Position numbers and translations under genes: made by a program. From IMG/VR virus record IMGVR_UViG_3300044627_000458, positions 1 through 30,472 of that record: a stretch of DNA of 30,472 bases; one strand, 5' to 3'. Origin of the DNA: a virus. Numbering within the stretch: the first letter of the stretch is position 1; each line of letters begins with the position of its first letter. The notes beneath the pieces are model-generated. The model did no database searches. It had not been told where the DNA came from and worked only from the letters and a program-made list of their open reading frames with translations. Below are positions 1 through 8,088 of the stretch, piece after piece.

Positions 1-127
1 AGATTTCCATAACACTTGGGAAGCGATTACAATGGGTTATTCTGCCTTTGATAATTTGCCTCCTTCATTTGCTGATTTCTTAATTGCTCACGTAGCCGCT
101 AAAGTTGCTGAAAAAACAGAACAAAAC
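1..127. repeat. Left copy of 127-bp terminal overlap
   Basis: Bases 1-127 are identical to 30346-30472. The capsid reading frame continues without a break from the right copy into position 128. This shows that the molecule was assembled as a circle and that the overlap is redundant. A length of exactly 127 is a common assembler k-mer size, so I read it as an assembly overlap and not a biological terminal repeat. Confidence 0.95.
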
Positions 128-676
128 ATTTGGAAAGGTGCTACTGCTACTGCAGGTGAATTTGATGGATTTGTAACTTTGGCTACTGCTGATGCTACAG
201 TTCTTGACGTTGCTTCTCCTGCTGCAGGTGGTGTTACTTCAGGTAACGTAATTGCTGAAATGGGCAAATTAGTAGATTTAATTCCTGCTGCATTGTACGG
301 AAAAGAAGATTTGTACTTATACGTTTCACAATCAGTTGCTCGTGATTATGTACGTGCTTTAGGTGGTTTTGGTGCAAGTGGCTTAGGTGCTAACGGTACT
401 AACGCAATGGGTACTCAATGGTGGAATAATGGTTCACTTTCTTTTGACGGAATCAAAGTATTCGTAGCAGAAGGAATGGCTACAGATTATATGATGGCTG
501 CACAAAAATCAAACTTATATTTCGGAACAGGTTTGTTATCAGACCAAAACGAAGTTCAATTAATTGATATGTCGCCAATCGATGGTTCACAAAATGTAAG
601 AGTTGTAATGCGTTTTACTGCTGTAGTTCAATACGGAATTGGTAGTGAAATTGTATTGTACACTCCTGCTGCATAA
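2..676 (+). CDS. Major capsid protein, C-terminal part (continues from 30077-30472)
   Basis: This is the 3' part of the capsid gene that starts at 30077. Joined across the circle junction it encodes 314 residues. An apparent ATG at 32 is internal, because the frame is open back to position 2 and continues the frame of the other end. The protein is rich in Ala, Gly and Thr, has no membrane segment, and ends just before a strong terminator, as expected for a highly expressed structural gene. It follows protease-like and scaffold-like genes, the usual place for a major capsid protein. The HK97-type fold is inferred from context and size; I see no diagnostic motif. Confidence 0.75.
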   Translation, partial: DFHNTWEAITMGYSAFDNLPPSFADFLIAHVAAKVAEKTEQNIWKGATATAGEFDGFVTLATADATVLDVASPAAGGVTSGNVIAEMGKLVDLIPAALYGKEDLYLYVSQSVARDYVRALGGFGASGLGANGTNAMGTQWWNNGSLSFDGIKVFVAEGMATDYMMAAQKSNLYFGTGLLSDQNEVQLIDMSPIDGSQNVRVVMRFTAVVQYGIGSEIVLYTPAA

Positions 677-694
677 TCATAATAAATAAACAAG

Positions 695-728
695 AAAAGG
701 TGGTGCAATAAACATCACCTTTTTTTTT
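695..728 (+). terminator. Intrinsic terminator after the capsid gene
   Basis: An 11-bp stem (695-705 with 713-723, one G-U pair) closes a 7-base loop and runs into a T tract to 728. It lies 19 bases after the capsid stop codon and probably sets the capsid mRNA level apart from the genes downstream. Confidence 0.85.
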
Positions 729-791
729 ATTAATGCTTCAAACAAAAAAGATAATTAATTGATTATCAATAACTTATAAAAAAATTTCAAA

Positions 792-1319
792 ATGGCTTGT
801 GATATAACACTCGGAAGATTAGAACCCTGTAAATCAGCAGTAGGCGGTTTAAAAGCTGTTTATTTTGTGAATTGGGGTGATGCAACAGGATACACGTACA
901 ACGCAACAAATACAGATGTAATTGACACCGTTACAGGTACACCTTCAGCATATAAATACGAATTAAAAGGAACGAATAGTTTTGACCAAACTATAACTTC
1001 TTCACGTGAAAACGGAACTACATTTTTTGACCAAAGTGTAAAACTTCAGTTGAAAAGTTTAGATATTGTTACACATAAACAAATCAAATTGCTTGCTTAT
1101 GGTAGACCACAAGTGATTGTAGAAGATAACAACGGAAACTTATTCTATTGTGGTTTAGAACACGGAATGGAAGTTACAGGTGGAACTATTGTTTCAGGAA
1201 CTGTAATGGGCGATTTATCAGGATACACATTAGAGTTGAAAGGAATGGAACGTGTAGCAGCTAATTTTATCGGTGATGATTTAGCAGGCGCAGGATTTAC
1301 TATTGTTTTAGGTAGTTAA
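792..1319 (+). CDS. Putative major tail tube protein
   Basis: The product has 175 residues, is rich in beta-prone Thr, Val and Gly, and has no membrane segment or enzyme motif. The C-terminal half (GGTIVSGTVMGDLSGYTLEL, residues about 131-150) has the alternating pattern typical of beta-barrel tail tube proteins. The gene is a single unit between two terminators, directly after the capsid gene, which suggests high expression as a repetitive virion protein. It could instead be a head decoration protein. The family assignment rests on general resemblance and context, with no catalytic signature to confirm it. Confidence 0.5.
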   Translation: MACDITLGRLEPCKSAVGGLKAVYFVNWGDATGYTYNATNTDVIDTVTGTPSAYKYELKGTNSFDQTITSSRENGTTFFDQSVKLQLKSLDIVTHKQIKLLAYGRPQVIVEDNNGNLFYCGLEHGMEVTGGTIVSGTVMGDLSGYTLELKGMERVAANFIGDDLAGAGFTIVLGS

Positions 1320-1341
1320 TTTATTCTTACAATTTAATTAA

Positions 1342-1365
1342 GGGTGGCATTAGCTACCCTTTTTT
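1342..1365 (+). terminator. Intrinsic terminator
   Basis: A 7-bp stem (1342-1348 with 1353-1359, one G-U pair) with loop ATTA is followed by six T residues. The stem GGGTGGC/GCTACCC closely resembles the terminators at 9312, 14816 and 20936. Confidence 0.85.
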
Positions 1366-1367
1366 AT

Positions 1368-1412
1368 TTTAAAACAATTTCGACTTTTATTTATTATTTA
1401 ATAAAAAATAGA
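1368..1412 (+). promoter_or_regulatory. Conserved late leader or promoter, copy 1
   Basis: This stretch, directly after a terminator and ending at the ATG of the 1413 gene, aligns without gaps to 20987-21031. Shared blocks are TTTAA, ACAATTTC, TTATTATT and AATAAAAAA, with the same distance to the start codon. It is likely a promoter with an untranslated leader for a structural gene unit. It lacks a TAnnTTTG box, so it may depend on another factor. Confidence 0.45.
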
Positions 1413-1754
1413 ATGATAGTTTTAAAGGATTCTACATACACACAAAATTTCAAGTTTATGCCACGTAGTTGTAATATTACTTCTATGGTGTTTAAAGATG
1501 AATTAGCAAATGTAGAACACGAAATAGAAAACCCTGTACTTGTAACAGAAAAGTATTGGATGCAATTTCAAGAAGATTTAACGTTTGAATTTCTAATAGA
1601 TGGGCGTACATATAACTTAACTTGTTTTGATGGCGCAAACGTCGTTTATAGAGATAAAATAATGTGTACAAATCAATCTATTTCTACATACACAATTAAT
1701 CAGGGTGTTTACGTTGCACACGCTACATCTAATGAATTTATAATATATGACTAA
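1413..1754 (+). CDS. Hypothetical protein before portal
   Basis: The product has 113 residues from the ATG at 1413. A longer reading from GTG 1344 would start inside a terminator stem and is rejected. The protein is soluble, with alternating hydrophobic and polar segments suggesting beta structure, and has Cys at a few positions (about 20, 71 and 85). I do not recognise a family. It overlaps the portal start by 8 bases, so it is probably translationally coupled to it and may be a minor virion component. Confidence 0.75.
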   Translation: MIVLKDSTYTQNFKFMPRSCNITSMVFKDELANVEHEIENPVLVTEKYWMQFQEDLTFEFLIDGRTYNLTCFDGANVVYRDKIMCTNQSISTYTINQGVYVAHATSNEFIIYD

Positions 1755-3543
1755 TAATATTTCAGTTGTTAATTTATCGGCTTATACATCGCCTGAAATT
1801 CGAGAAAGTAAAAGAAATAATTACATCGAATACGGAAACGATAACAATTACTTTCAGTACTTAATTGATAGATTCCTTTATAGTACTTCAAATGGTGCTA
1901 TTATTACCGGTATTACTAATATGATATACGGTAAAGGATTAGGTGCATTAGATGCTAATAGAAAACCTAACGAGTACGCACAAATGGTGTCTATCATTAA
2001 ACCTGACTGTTTAAAGAAAGTAGCATTAGAACGCAAGTTATTAGGAATGGCTGCAATGCAAGTTGTAATGGAAAAGAATTTAGTTAAATCTATTTCACAT
2101 TTTCCTATGCATACTTTACGTGCTGAAAAATGCAACGATAAAGGCGAAATTGAAAATTGGTATTACTTCCCTGATTGGACAAAAAAGAAGCCAAGCGAAG
2201 AACCTAAAAAGATTCCTGCTTTTGGTTTTGGTAATGGAAACGAAGTAGAAATTTATATTATTAAACCATACGTTTCAGGGTTTCACTATTATACACCTAT
2301 AGATTATTCAGGCGCTTTGCCTTATGCTTATTTAGAGGAATCAATAGGCGATTACCTTATTAACGATATTGCCAACGGATTTAGCGGTACTAAAGTTATC
2401 AATTTCAACAATGGTATTCCTTCTGAAGAAATGCGTGATAGAATCAAACGTGATGTTCTTTCTAAGGTAACAGGCGCACAAGGTGAAAAAGTAATTATAG
2501 CTTTTAATGCCAACGCTGAATCTAAAACTACAGTAGATGATTTACCTTTAACTGATGCACCTGCACATTACGAGTACTTAAGCAAAGAATGTTTTGAAAA
2601 ACTAATCGTAGGACACCGTGTAACTTCACCTATGCTTTTAGGAGTACGTACAGGTGATGGTGGATTAGGAAACAATGCAGATGAAATTAAAACTGCTACT
2701 TTATTGTTTGACAATATTGTAATTAAACCATACCAAGAAGAAATTTGTTCAGCATTAGATACAATTTTAGCAGTAAATAGTATTTCTTTAAAATTATACT
2801 TTAGAACTATTCAACCATTAGAATTTACTGATTTAGAAAACACTACAACACAAGAACAAGTAGCTGAAGAAACAGGTTTAAGTTCACACACTTGTTTAGC
2901 TTCTGAATCTATAGCTGATGAATTAATAAACAAAGGCGAAGTATTAGGTGATGAATGGTTATTGATTGATGAAACAGAAGTAGATTACGATTTAGAAGAA
3001 GAATTAGATTTTGAATTAGAATCTATAAATAAAAAAGAAGATAAATCACTACTATCTAAAGTATGGAATTTTGTTAGTACAGGAACTGCAAGGCCAAACA
3101 TTAAAAGTCCTGAGCAAGATAAAGTAATTGATGGTGTAAACTTTATTACACGTTACGTTTATAGCGGTAATTTAACAGGCGAAAGAGAATTTTGCAATAA
3201 AATGTTAAATGCAGATAAAGTATATCGTAAAGAAGATATTATAGCTATGAAAAATCAAAAAGTAAATCCGGGCTTTGGTGTTAAAGGTTCTGATTTTGTG
3301 GATGTTTGGTTATACAAAGGCGGGCCGAGATGCGAACATAAATGGTTACGTAGAACGTATGCAAATTTAGAAGGTGTAAAAGTTGACCCTACAAGTGGAA
3401 CTGCTAAACCATTAAGCAATAGAATAGCTGAAAAGTACGGATATAGAATTAGAAACGAAAAGGAAGTATCTATGAAGCCTGCTGATATGCCAACAAAAGG
3501 TTACACACAAGAATATTGGGATAAAATGGGATTTAAAAACTAA
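1747..3543 (+). CDS. Portal protein with C-terminal extension
   Basis: The product has 598 residues. The first part (about 1-430) fits a portal: mixed alpha/beta with motifs such as GITNMIYGKGLG near residue 55 and a helix-rich stretch near TSPMLLGVRTGDGGLG (about 294-309), followed by an acidic linker (about 410-440). Portals form the dodecameric DNA gate at one head vertex. Residues about 450-598 form a separate domain with Cys, His and Trp residues (YKGGPRCEHKWLRRTY) and a C-terminal PADMPTKGYTQEYWDKMGF tail. Its place resembles that of MuF-type fusions seen after other portals, but I cannot match the family. The next gene is a connector, which supports the call. Confidence 0.75.
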   Translation: MTNNISVVNLSAYTSPEIRESKRNNYIEYGNDNNYFQYLIDRFLYSTSNGAIITGITNMIYGKGLGALDANRKPNEYAQMVSIIKPDCLKKVALERKLLGMAAMQVVMEKNLVKSISHFPMHTLRAEKCNDKGEIENWYYFPDWTKKKPSEEPKKIPAFGFGNGNEVEIYIIKPYVSGFHYYTPIDYSGALPYAYLEESIGDYLINDIANGFSGTKVINFNNGIPSEEMRDRIKRDVLSKVTGAQGEKVIIAFNANAESKTTVDDLPLTDAPAHYEYLSKECFEKLIVGHRVTSPMLLGVRTGDGGLGNNADEIKTATLLFDNIVIKPYQEEICSALDTILAVNSISLKLYFRTIQPLEFTDLENTTTQEQVAEETGLSSHTCLASESIADELINKGEVLGDEWLLIDETEVDYDLEEELDFELESINKKEDKSLLSKVWNFVSTGTARPNIKSPEQDKVIDGVNFITRYVYSGNLTGEREFCNKMLNADKVYRKEDIIAMKNQKVNPGFGVKGSDFVDVWLYKGGPRCEHKWLRRTYANLEGVKVDPTSGTAKPLSNRIAEKYGYRIRNEKEVSMKPADMPTKGYTQEYWDKMGFKN

Positions 3544-3546
3544 CAA

Positions 3547-4047
3547 ATGGCACAGGCACTATTTATAACTCGTGATGATATTGTAAAATTTACTGCATTA
3601 AATGGGAACATTGATACTGATAAATTTATACAGTTTATTAAAATCGCTCAGGATATTCATATACAGAACTATCTTGGTACTCGATTATTTAAAAGGATTA
3701 ATGATGATATAGTTTCAGGTGATTTAGAAGAACCGTATACAACGCTTTTAAGCACTTATATTAAACCTATGGTAATACATTGGTCTATGGTAGAATATTT
3801 GCCCTACGCTGCTTATACTATTGCTAATAAAGGTGTATTTAAACATTCAAGCGAAGCAAGTACAAACGTAGATAAAAACGAAATAGATTTCTTAATAGAA
3901 AAAGAACGTGATGTAGCACAATCTTACACAAATAGATTTATAGATTATATGTGTTTTAATCAATCTTCGTTTCCTGAATATAACCAAAATTCCAACGCTG
4001 ATGTATATCCGGATTCTTCTGCAAATTTTACAGGATGGATACTATAA
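3547..4047 (+). CDS. Head-tail connector protein
   Basis: The product has 166 residues and is largely helical in its first 130, with pattern ITRDDIVKFTALNGNIDTDK at residues 7-26 and KIAQDIHIQNYLG following. It resembles the adaptor or head-tail connector proteins that follow portal genes in Bacteroidetes phages (a DUF6712-like type). It would form the ring docked under the portal. It starts three bases after the portal stop codon, so the two are probably translated together. Confidence 0.6.
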   Translation: MAQALFITRDDIVKFTALNGNIDTDKFIQFIKIAQDIHIQNYLGTRLFKRINDDIVSGDLEEPYTTLLSTYIKPMVIHWSMVEYLPYAAYTIANKGVFKHSSEASTNVDKNEIDFLIEKERDVAQSYTNRFIDYMCFNQSSFPEYNQNSNADVYPDSSANFTGWIL

Positions 4048-4175
4048 AAGAAACATACAAACCCAAAGAAAAGAACGTACAAAAATTACAATTATTTTTA
4101 AATAAAATAGAAAATGAGTTTAAACTTCACACACATAAAATCCGATACGTTCGAGGCAGTAAACTTCGAGATTAA
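4035..4175 (+). CDS. Small hypothetical protein, overlapping
   Basis: This 46-codon frame starts within the last codons of the connector gene and ends 62 bases inside the next gene. The product is basic and rich in Lys (MDTIKETYKPKEKNVQKLQL at its start). It fills the 66-base gap between the two neighbours and has the usual overlap-type start, which favours a real gene. The long overlap with 4114 argues against it. No family is recognised. Confidence 0.35.
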   Translation: MDTIKETYKPKEKNVQKLQLFLNKIENEFKLHTHKIRYVRGSKLRD

Positions 4176-4446
4176 CGTAGATACTGTACCGGTAGATTTA
4201 ACAGATACTACTATTCGTATGCAATTACGAAAAGAATACGGTGGTGTAGTAGGTTTATCTTTAACTTCTGTAGGTAATGCAGGAATTACTATTACAGATG
4301 CTGCAAACGGCTTATTTAAAATAAATCAGCAAATCATAAACATACCTGCTTTTAATTATATTTATGATATTGAGTTTGATTTTGATGGCATTGTTAAAAC
4401 TTATATTTCAGGGAATTTTTTAATTAAAAATGATGTAACCCGCTAA
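4114..4446 (+). CDS. Putative baseplate/fibre adaptor protein
   Basis: The product has 110 residues and a beta-sandwich-like pattern: LTDTTIRMQLRK near residues 29-40, then FKINQQIINIPAFNYIYDIEF and TYISGNFLIKNDVTR at the end. This resembles the N-terminal domain of baseplate upper proteins (BppU-like) that hold receptor-binding proteins. Its stop codon overlaps the start of the large fibre gene (TAATG at 4444), which suggests that the two products are made together and interact. The assignment is by pattern only. Confidence 0.5.
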   Translation: MSLNFTHIKSDTFEAVNFEINVDTVPVDLTDTTIRMQLRKEYGGVVGLSLTSVGNAGITITDAANGLFKINQQIINIPAFNYIYDIEFDFDGIVKTYISGNFLIKNDVTR

Positions 4447-6761
4447 TGTGTGAAAATGTAAACATAAACGTTTCTGAAACAAATGAAACAATTAATATAG
4501 TATCTTCTGAAATTCAGGAAGTAATTGATATTAATGTGTTTGAAACTACTGAAGATGTTACTTTAAACATTACTGAACAACTGATTCAGGTAAACATAAA
4601 CAAAGTAACTTCTGCTGAAATAACTAATACATCACAATTAATAAACGACGGAGAAGATGGTATTAATCCGTTTATAACGGCGGCAGATATTCCCGCAAGC
4701 TTACTTGTAGCGTTACCATTTACAACCGACCATTTAACCGCGACTAATAACGCTTATGTAGTTGGCGATGTGGTTTGGTATCTCGGAAACGTATACCGAT
4801 GTATTGCAAACAACGACTCGATACTTCCAACGTCAACGACTTACTGGACAAATTTAGGCGCGGGCAATCCGCTTGTCGCTCAACCTTCGGACTGGAACGC
4901 AACCAGCGGCAATAATCAAATTTTAAACAAGCCTACTATTCCTGCTGCTGGAGTCACTTCGGTAGGTTTGACAATGCCCTCAGCGTTTAGCGTAGCAAAT
5001 AGCCCAATCACAAGCGCAGGAACTTTGGAAGTTACAGGTGCGGGCCTTGTATCTCAATACGTGCGAGGCGATGGCTCACTTGCAAACTTCCCAACTTCAA
5101 CAGGTGGAGGGTCGTCTTTGGCTTTTTACTTAAATGGCTCAGTTTCGCAAGGCACTTTTGGCGGCGTTGCATTTAAAGAGATGGACCGAACTCCGATATT
5201 AGGGGCGGGAACTGATTTTACAATTGCAGCAAACGGATATATTCAAAGTTTTATAACCGACGCAAACGTTCCTAATTTATTGGAAATTCCTGCGGGTAAT
5301 TGGAACTTTGAAACCTATTTTAGTGCCTCAAGCAATGGCGGTAGTCCATCATTTTACCTTGAATTATACAAATGGGATGGAACGACTTTATCATTAATAG
5401 CGTCAAACTCAGCAAATCCCGAAGGCATTACCAATGGAACGGCAACACATCTTTATCTTAGTGCATTACCTGTCCCACAAACAACGTTAGCTTTAACCGA
5501 TAGGTTGGCGGTAAGAATATATGTAAACAATTCGGGCCGTACAATTAAACTACATACTGAAAACGGACACCTTTGCGAAGTCATTACAACATTTTCAACA
5601 GGATTAACTGCGCTAAACGGATTGACTGCGCAAGTGCAATCATTTGCAACAGGCACAAGCGGAACGGATTTTGCTATAAGTTCAACAACTGCAACGCACA
5701 CATTTAATCTTCCAACGGCTTCGGCTGCAAATCGTGGAGCTTTATCGTCTACGGATTGGAGTACATTTAACGGCAAATTTACACTTCCCGCACTAACAAG
5801 CGGCAGCGTTTTATTTTCAAATGGCACGACCATAGCGGAAGACAATGCAAACCTATTTTGGGATGACACGAATAATCGTTTAGGGATTGGAACGGCAACG
5901 CCAACATCAAGGCTTCACATTGCTGCTCAAGGTGCGTTATCAACTGACATAGCTTTTAAAATTAGAAATTCTGCAAATACAGCAGACATTTTAAATGTGA
6001 ATGGATTAGGTGTGATGGAAATGATAAACACTACTCTTTCATTACAATTAGTTAATACAACAGGTTTAGGAGTTCAATTTAGAAATGGTGCAAGTTCAAC
6101 ATCATATACATTAAGAGGATGGAATACAAATACAGGTGTTTATACTCCGCTTAATATTGATGCTAATCCATTAAACTTAAACACATTATCAAATTCAAAA
6201 GTAATTTTTGGAAGTGGCAACGTACTAATAAACACCACAACCGACTCAGGCTATAAATTAGACGTAAACGGCACAGCGAGGATTCAGGGTAATACAACTA
6301 TAAACGGATTTTGTTTTAACAATGGTATTTTTTCAAATAGTGGAGCAGTTAACATTTACCATAGACAAGACATAAGTGTTGGTGTTGGTATACAAACAAA
6401 TTCAGCAACAACATCAGTTTCAAGAACTACTTTTGTGATTAACGATAATTTTGCGCCAACAACAGGGACAAATACATTTAGTAATGTAACTTTACAACCT
6501 ATTATTAACCAAACAGGCGGAGCAAGTGGAATAACAAGAGGATTATATATTGCACCTACTTTAACGGCTGCGGCTGATTGGCGTGCTATTGAGGTTTCAA
6601 GCGGAATTACTATATTAGGCGCAGCAACAACGGCTAAGGCTTCGCTTAGAATACCAAGCGGAACTGCACCGACATCACCAACAAACGGAGACATTTGGTT
6701 TGATGGAACTGATTTAAAAATGAGAATAGGAGGAGTTACAAGAACAATAGTAGTACTATAA
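4446..6761 (+). CDS. Tail fibre / receptor-binding protein
   Basis: The product has 771 residues. Residues 1-60 are acidic and repetitive (NINVSETNETINIV) and probably attach to the baseplate. The centre is Gly/Ser/Thr-rich and beta-prone. The distal half has two fibre-type repeats, LGIGTATPTSRLHI (about 480) and SGYKLDVNGTARIQG (about 605), typical of flavobacterial phage fibres, and ends with NGDIWFDGTDLKMRIGG. No S74 chaperone domain is visible. Base use changes sharply from about 4640: GCG, CGA, TCG and GGC codons become common, in contrast to the AT-rich neighbours. The sequence becomes AT-rich again near 5960-6230. This suggests mosaic acquisition of the host-range part. Confidence 0.75.
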   Translation: MCENVNINVSETNETINIVSSEIQEVIDINVFETTEDVTLNITEQLIQVNINKVTSAEITNTSQLINDGEDGINPFITAADIPASLLVALPFTTDHLTATNNAYVVGDVVWYLGNVYRCIANNDSILPTSTTYWTNLGAGNPLVAQPSDWNATSGNNQILNKPTIPAAGVTSVGLTMPSAFSVANSPITSAGTLEVTGAGLVSQYVRGDGSLANFPTSTGGGSSLAFYLNGSVSQGTFGGVAFKEMDRTPILGAGTDFTIAANGYIQSFITDANVPNLLEIPAGNWNFETYFSASSNGGSPSFYLELYKWDGTTLSLIASNSANPEGITNGTATHLYLSALPVPQTTLALTDRLAVRIYVNNSGRTIKLHTENGHLCEVITTFSTGLTALNGLTAQVQSFATGTSGTDFAISSTTATHTFNLPTASAANRGALSSTDWSTFNGKFTLPALTSGSVLFSNGTTIAEDNANLFWDDTNNRLGIGTATPTSRLHIAAQGALSTDIAFKIRNSANTADILNVNGLGVMEMINTTLSLQLVNTTGLGVQFRNGASSTSYTLRGWNTNTGVYTPLNIDANPLNLNTLSNSKVIFGSGNVLINTTTDSGYKLDVNGTARIQGNTTINGFCFNNGIFSNSGAVNIYHRQDISVGVGIQTNSATTSVSRTTFVINDNFAPTTGTNTFSNVTLQPIINQTGGASGITRGLYIAPTLTAAADWRAIEVSSGITILGAATTAKASLRIPSGTAPTSPTNGDIWFDGTDLKMRIGGVTRTIVVL

Positions 6762-6780
6762 AATAAAAAAAAATAAAAAA

Positions 6781-7032
6781 ATGGCACAAATTCAACCGAT
6801 TAACTTCCCCTTTACAGGAGAAGCAACAACATTAAAAGTTTTAATCCTTAACTTTGAAACGACTGCAACTACTTGCACTACTTACAACGAACTACTAACC
6901 GAAGAAGGCGTAGTTTGTTCGTCTTGGAACTACACGCTGACTGACGAAGAGTTTGCGGAGTGGGGCGAGGATAACACGTGGGTAGAGACCTGCGTAGCAA
7001 AAGACAAAAACATAACTATTTTAACATACTAA
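6781..7032 (+). CDS. Hypothetical protein downstream of fibre
   Basis: The product has 83 residues, is acidic (TLTDEEFAEWGEDNTW near residues 52-67), and has four Cys residues and no membrane segment. Its codon use matches the GC-richer block of the fibre gene and not the rest of the genome, so it was probably acquired with the fibre. It may be a fibre cap, assembly factor or fibre-associated protein. The family is not recognised. It is preceded by a very A-rich leader. Confidence 0.65.
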   Translation: MAQIQPINFPFTGEATTLKVLILNFETTATTCTTYNELLTEEGVVCSSWNYTLTDEEFAEWGEDNTWVETCVAKDKNITILTY

Positions 7033-7034
7033 AA

Positions 7035-7172
7035 ATGGAAGAATTAAACGTAATTAAGCAAGCGATTGAAATCGCAGTAAAAGCGGGCGTATATCAAATG
7101 GCTGACGTGGTTGCTTTGTCCCAAATATTGGATAAATTAGAGACGAAACTAAAAGAAAATGAAACAAATTAA
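7035..7172 (+). CDS. Small hypothetical helical protein
   Basis: The product has 45 residues from the ATG at 7035; a longer frame from 6978 would overlap the previous gene and is not preferred. It is one amphipathic helical stretch (VIKQAIEIAVKAGVYQMADV) with a charged, coiled-coil-like tail (LDKLETKLKENETN). The base composition still resembles the fibre block. It overlaps the next gene by 14 bases, which links it to the lysis cassette. Function unknown. Confidence 0.65.
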   Translation: MEELNVIKQAIEIAVKAGVYQMADVVALSQILDKLETKLKENETN

Positions 7173-7359
7173 AGAGCATTTACTGCCGATTATTTTAATC
7201 GTTTTGGGAATACTTGACCAAACGACTGACTTGCTTGTGGAATTAATTAGTCAGTTAGGATTGCCTGAATACGTAGGAACTATATTTAAGATTTTAGTAA
7301 TAACACTTGGTGCTGCAAAGCTATATTTGTCGCAACCGAATAAATTTAAAAATGAGTAA
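7159..7359 (+). CDS. Putative holin
   Basis: The product has 66 residues with two predicted membrane segments, LLPIILIVLGIL (about 8-19) and VGTIFKILVITLGAAKLYL (about 39-57), a short charged N-terminus and a Lys-rich tail. Small two-segment membrane proteins directly upstream of a lysozyme are usually holins, which form pores in the inner membrane so that the endolysin can reach the cell wall. The lysozyme at 7642 lacks a signal peptide, so a holin is needed. The assignment is by topology and position. Confidence 0.6.
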   Translation: MKQIKEHLLPIILIVLGILDQTTDLLVELISQLGLPEYVGTIFKILVITLGAAKLYLSQPNKFKNE

Positions 7360-7645
7360 TTTAGAATCAGAAAGATTAGACAGAATAGAACAACACTTAA
7401 AATTATTAAAACAAGATAGTGAAATTCGTTCTTCTGATATAAAAGAAATTAAGCAAGCATTAATAGGTTCTGCATTAAACGACTATAAAGGTTTAGTATG
7501 GAAAATATCGGATATTGATAATAGAGTAACTGAACTTGAAGATAACGATAACGAAATGAAAGTTTATGTTAGACAGGCTAAATTTGTAGTTGCTGCTTTT
7601 ACTGCTGCATTAGTTACTTTACTTTTTAAAACTTTTTCTAAATGA
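7352..7645 (+). CDS. XhlA-like coiled-coil membrane protein
   Basis: The product has 97 residues from the ATG at 7352. Residues 1-70 are charged and coiled-coil-like (SERLDRIEQHLKLLKQDSEI), and a single C-terminal membrane segment (about 77-93, KFVVAAFTAALVTLLF) is followed by FKTFSK. This is the layout of XhlA/haemolysin-type lysis proteins, which act with a holin. It lies between the holin candidate and the lysozyme, overlapping the first by 8 bases and the second by 4. It may be a holin partner or antiholin. Confidence 0.55.
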   Translation: MSNLESERLDRIEQHLKLLKQDSEIRSSDIKEIKQALIGSALNDYKGLVWKISDIDNRVTELEDNDNEMKVYVRQAKFVVAAFTAALVTLLFKTFSK

Positions 7646-8088
7646 AATTAAATTCAGAAGGTTACCGGTTAATCACAAAATTTGAAGGTTTTAGTGCTAA
7701 ACCATATTTGTGTTCTGCAAAAGTTCCTACGATAGGTTATGGGAATTGTTACTACACAAACTCAAAAAAAGTAACGTTACTCGATAAACCAATTACAGAA
7801 GCAGAAGCGTTTGAAATGTTTAAAGAAATAGCTGATAGATTTGCTGATAAAATAAGTAAGTTAGTTACCTATCCTATAAATCAAAATCAATTTAATTCTT
7901 TAGTTTCACTATCGTACAACATTGGAATAGCAGCTTTTCAGTTATCTACTTTATTAAAAATGGTAAATGAAAACGCAAAGAATCCAAAGATAAAAGACCA
8001 ATTTTTACGTTGGAATAAAGCAGGTGGTAAAGTAGTACGCGGATTAACATTAAGAAGAAATGAAGAAGCATTTATATATTTTAGTTAG
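7642..8088 (+). CDS. Endolysin, GH24 lysozyme (muramidase)
   Basis: The product has 148 residues and cleaves the glycan strands of peptidoglycan at cell lysis. The GH24 (T4/P22 lysozyme) triad is visible: Glu15 in KFEGF, then eight residues to Cys24, then five to Thr30 in TIGYG, the E-8aa-C-5aa-T form with Cys in place of Asp. QFNSLVSLSYNIG (about 91-103) is the second conserved stretch. There is no signal peptide, so export through a holin is expected. Length is normal for the single-domain family. The gene ends inside the spanin gene. Confidence 0.93.
   Translation: MKLNSEGYRLITKFEGFSAKPYLCSAKVPTIGYGNCYYTNSKKVTLLDKPITEAEAFEMFKEIADRFADKISKLVTYPINQNQFNSLVSLSYNIGIAAFQLSTLLKMVNENAKNPKIKDQFLRWNKAGGKVVRGLTLRRNEEAFIYFS

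Noticed and set aside
1344-1412. N-terminal extension of the 1413 gene from GTG 1344
   Set aside because: The start lies inside an intrinsic terminator stem and the added residues come from its T tract; the ATG at 1413 has the conserved leader.
6978-7034. Extended start for the gene at 7035
   Set aside because: The extension lies entirely in the previous gene in another frame; the ATG at 7035 directly after that stop is the natural start.
7307-7351. Extended start for the XhlA-like gene
   Set aside because: It lies in the holin gene; the ATG at 7352 gives the typical short overlap.
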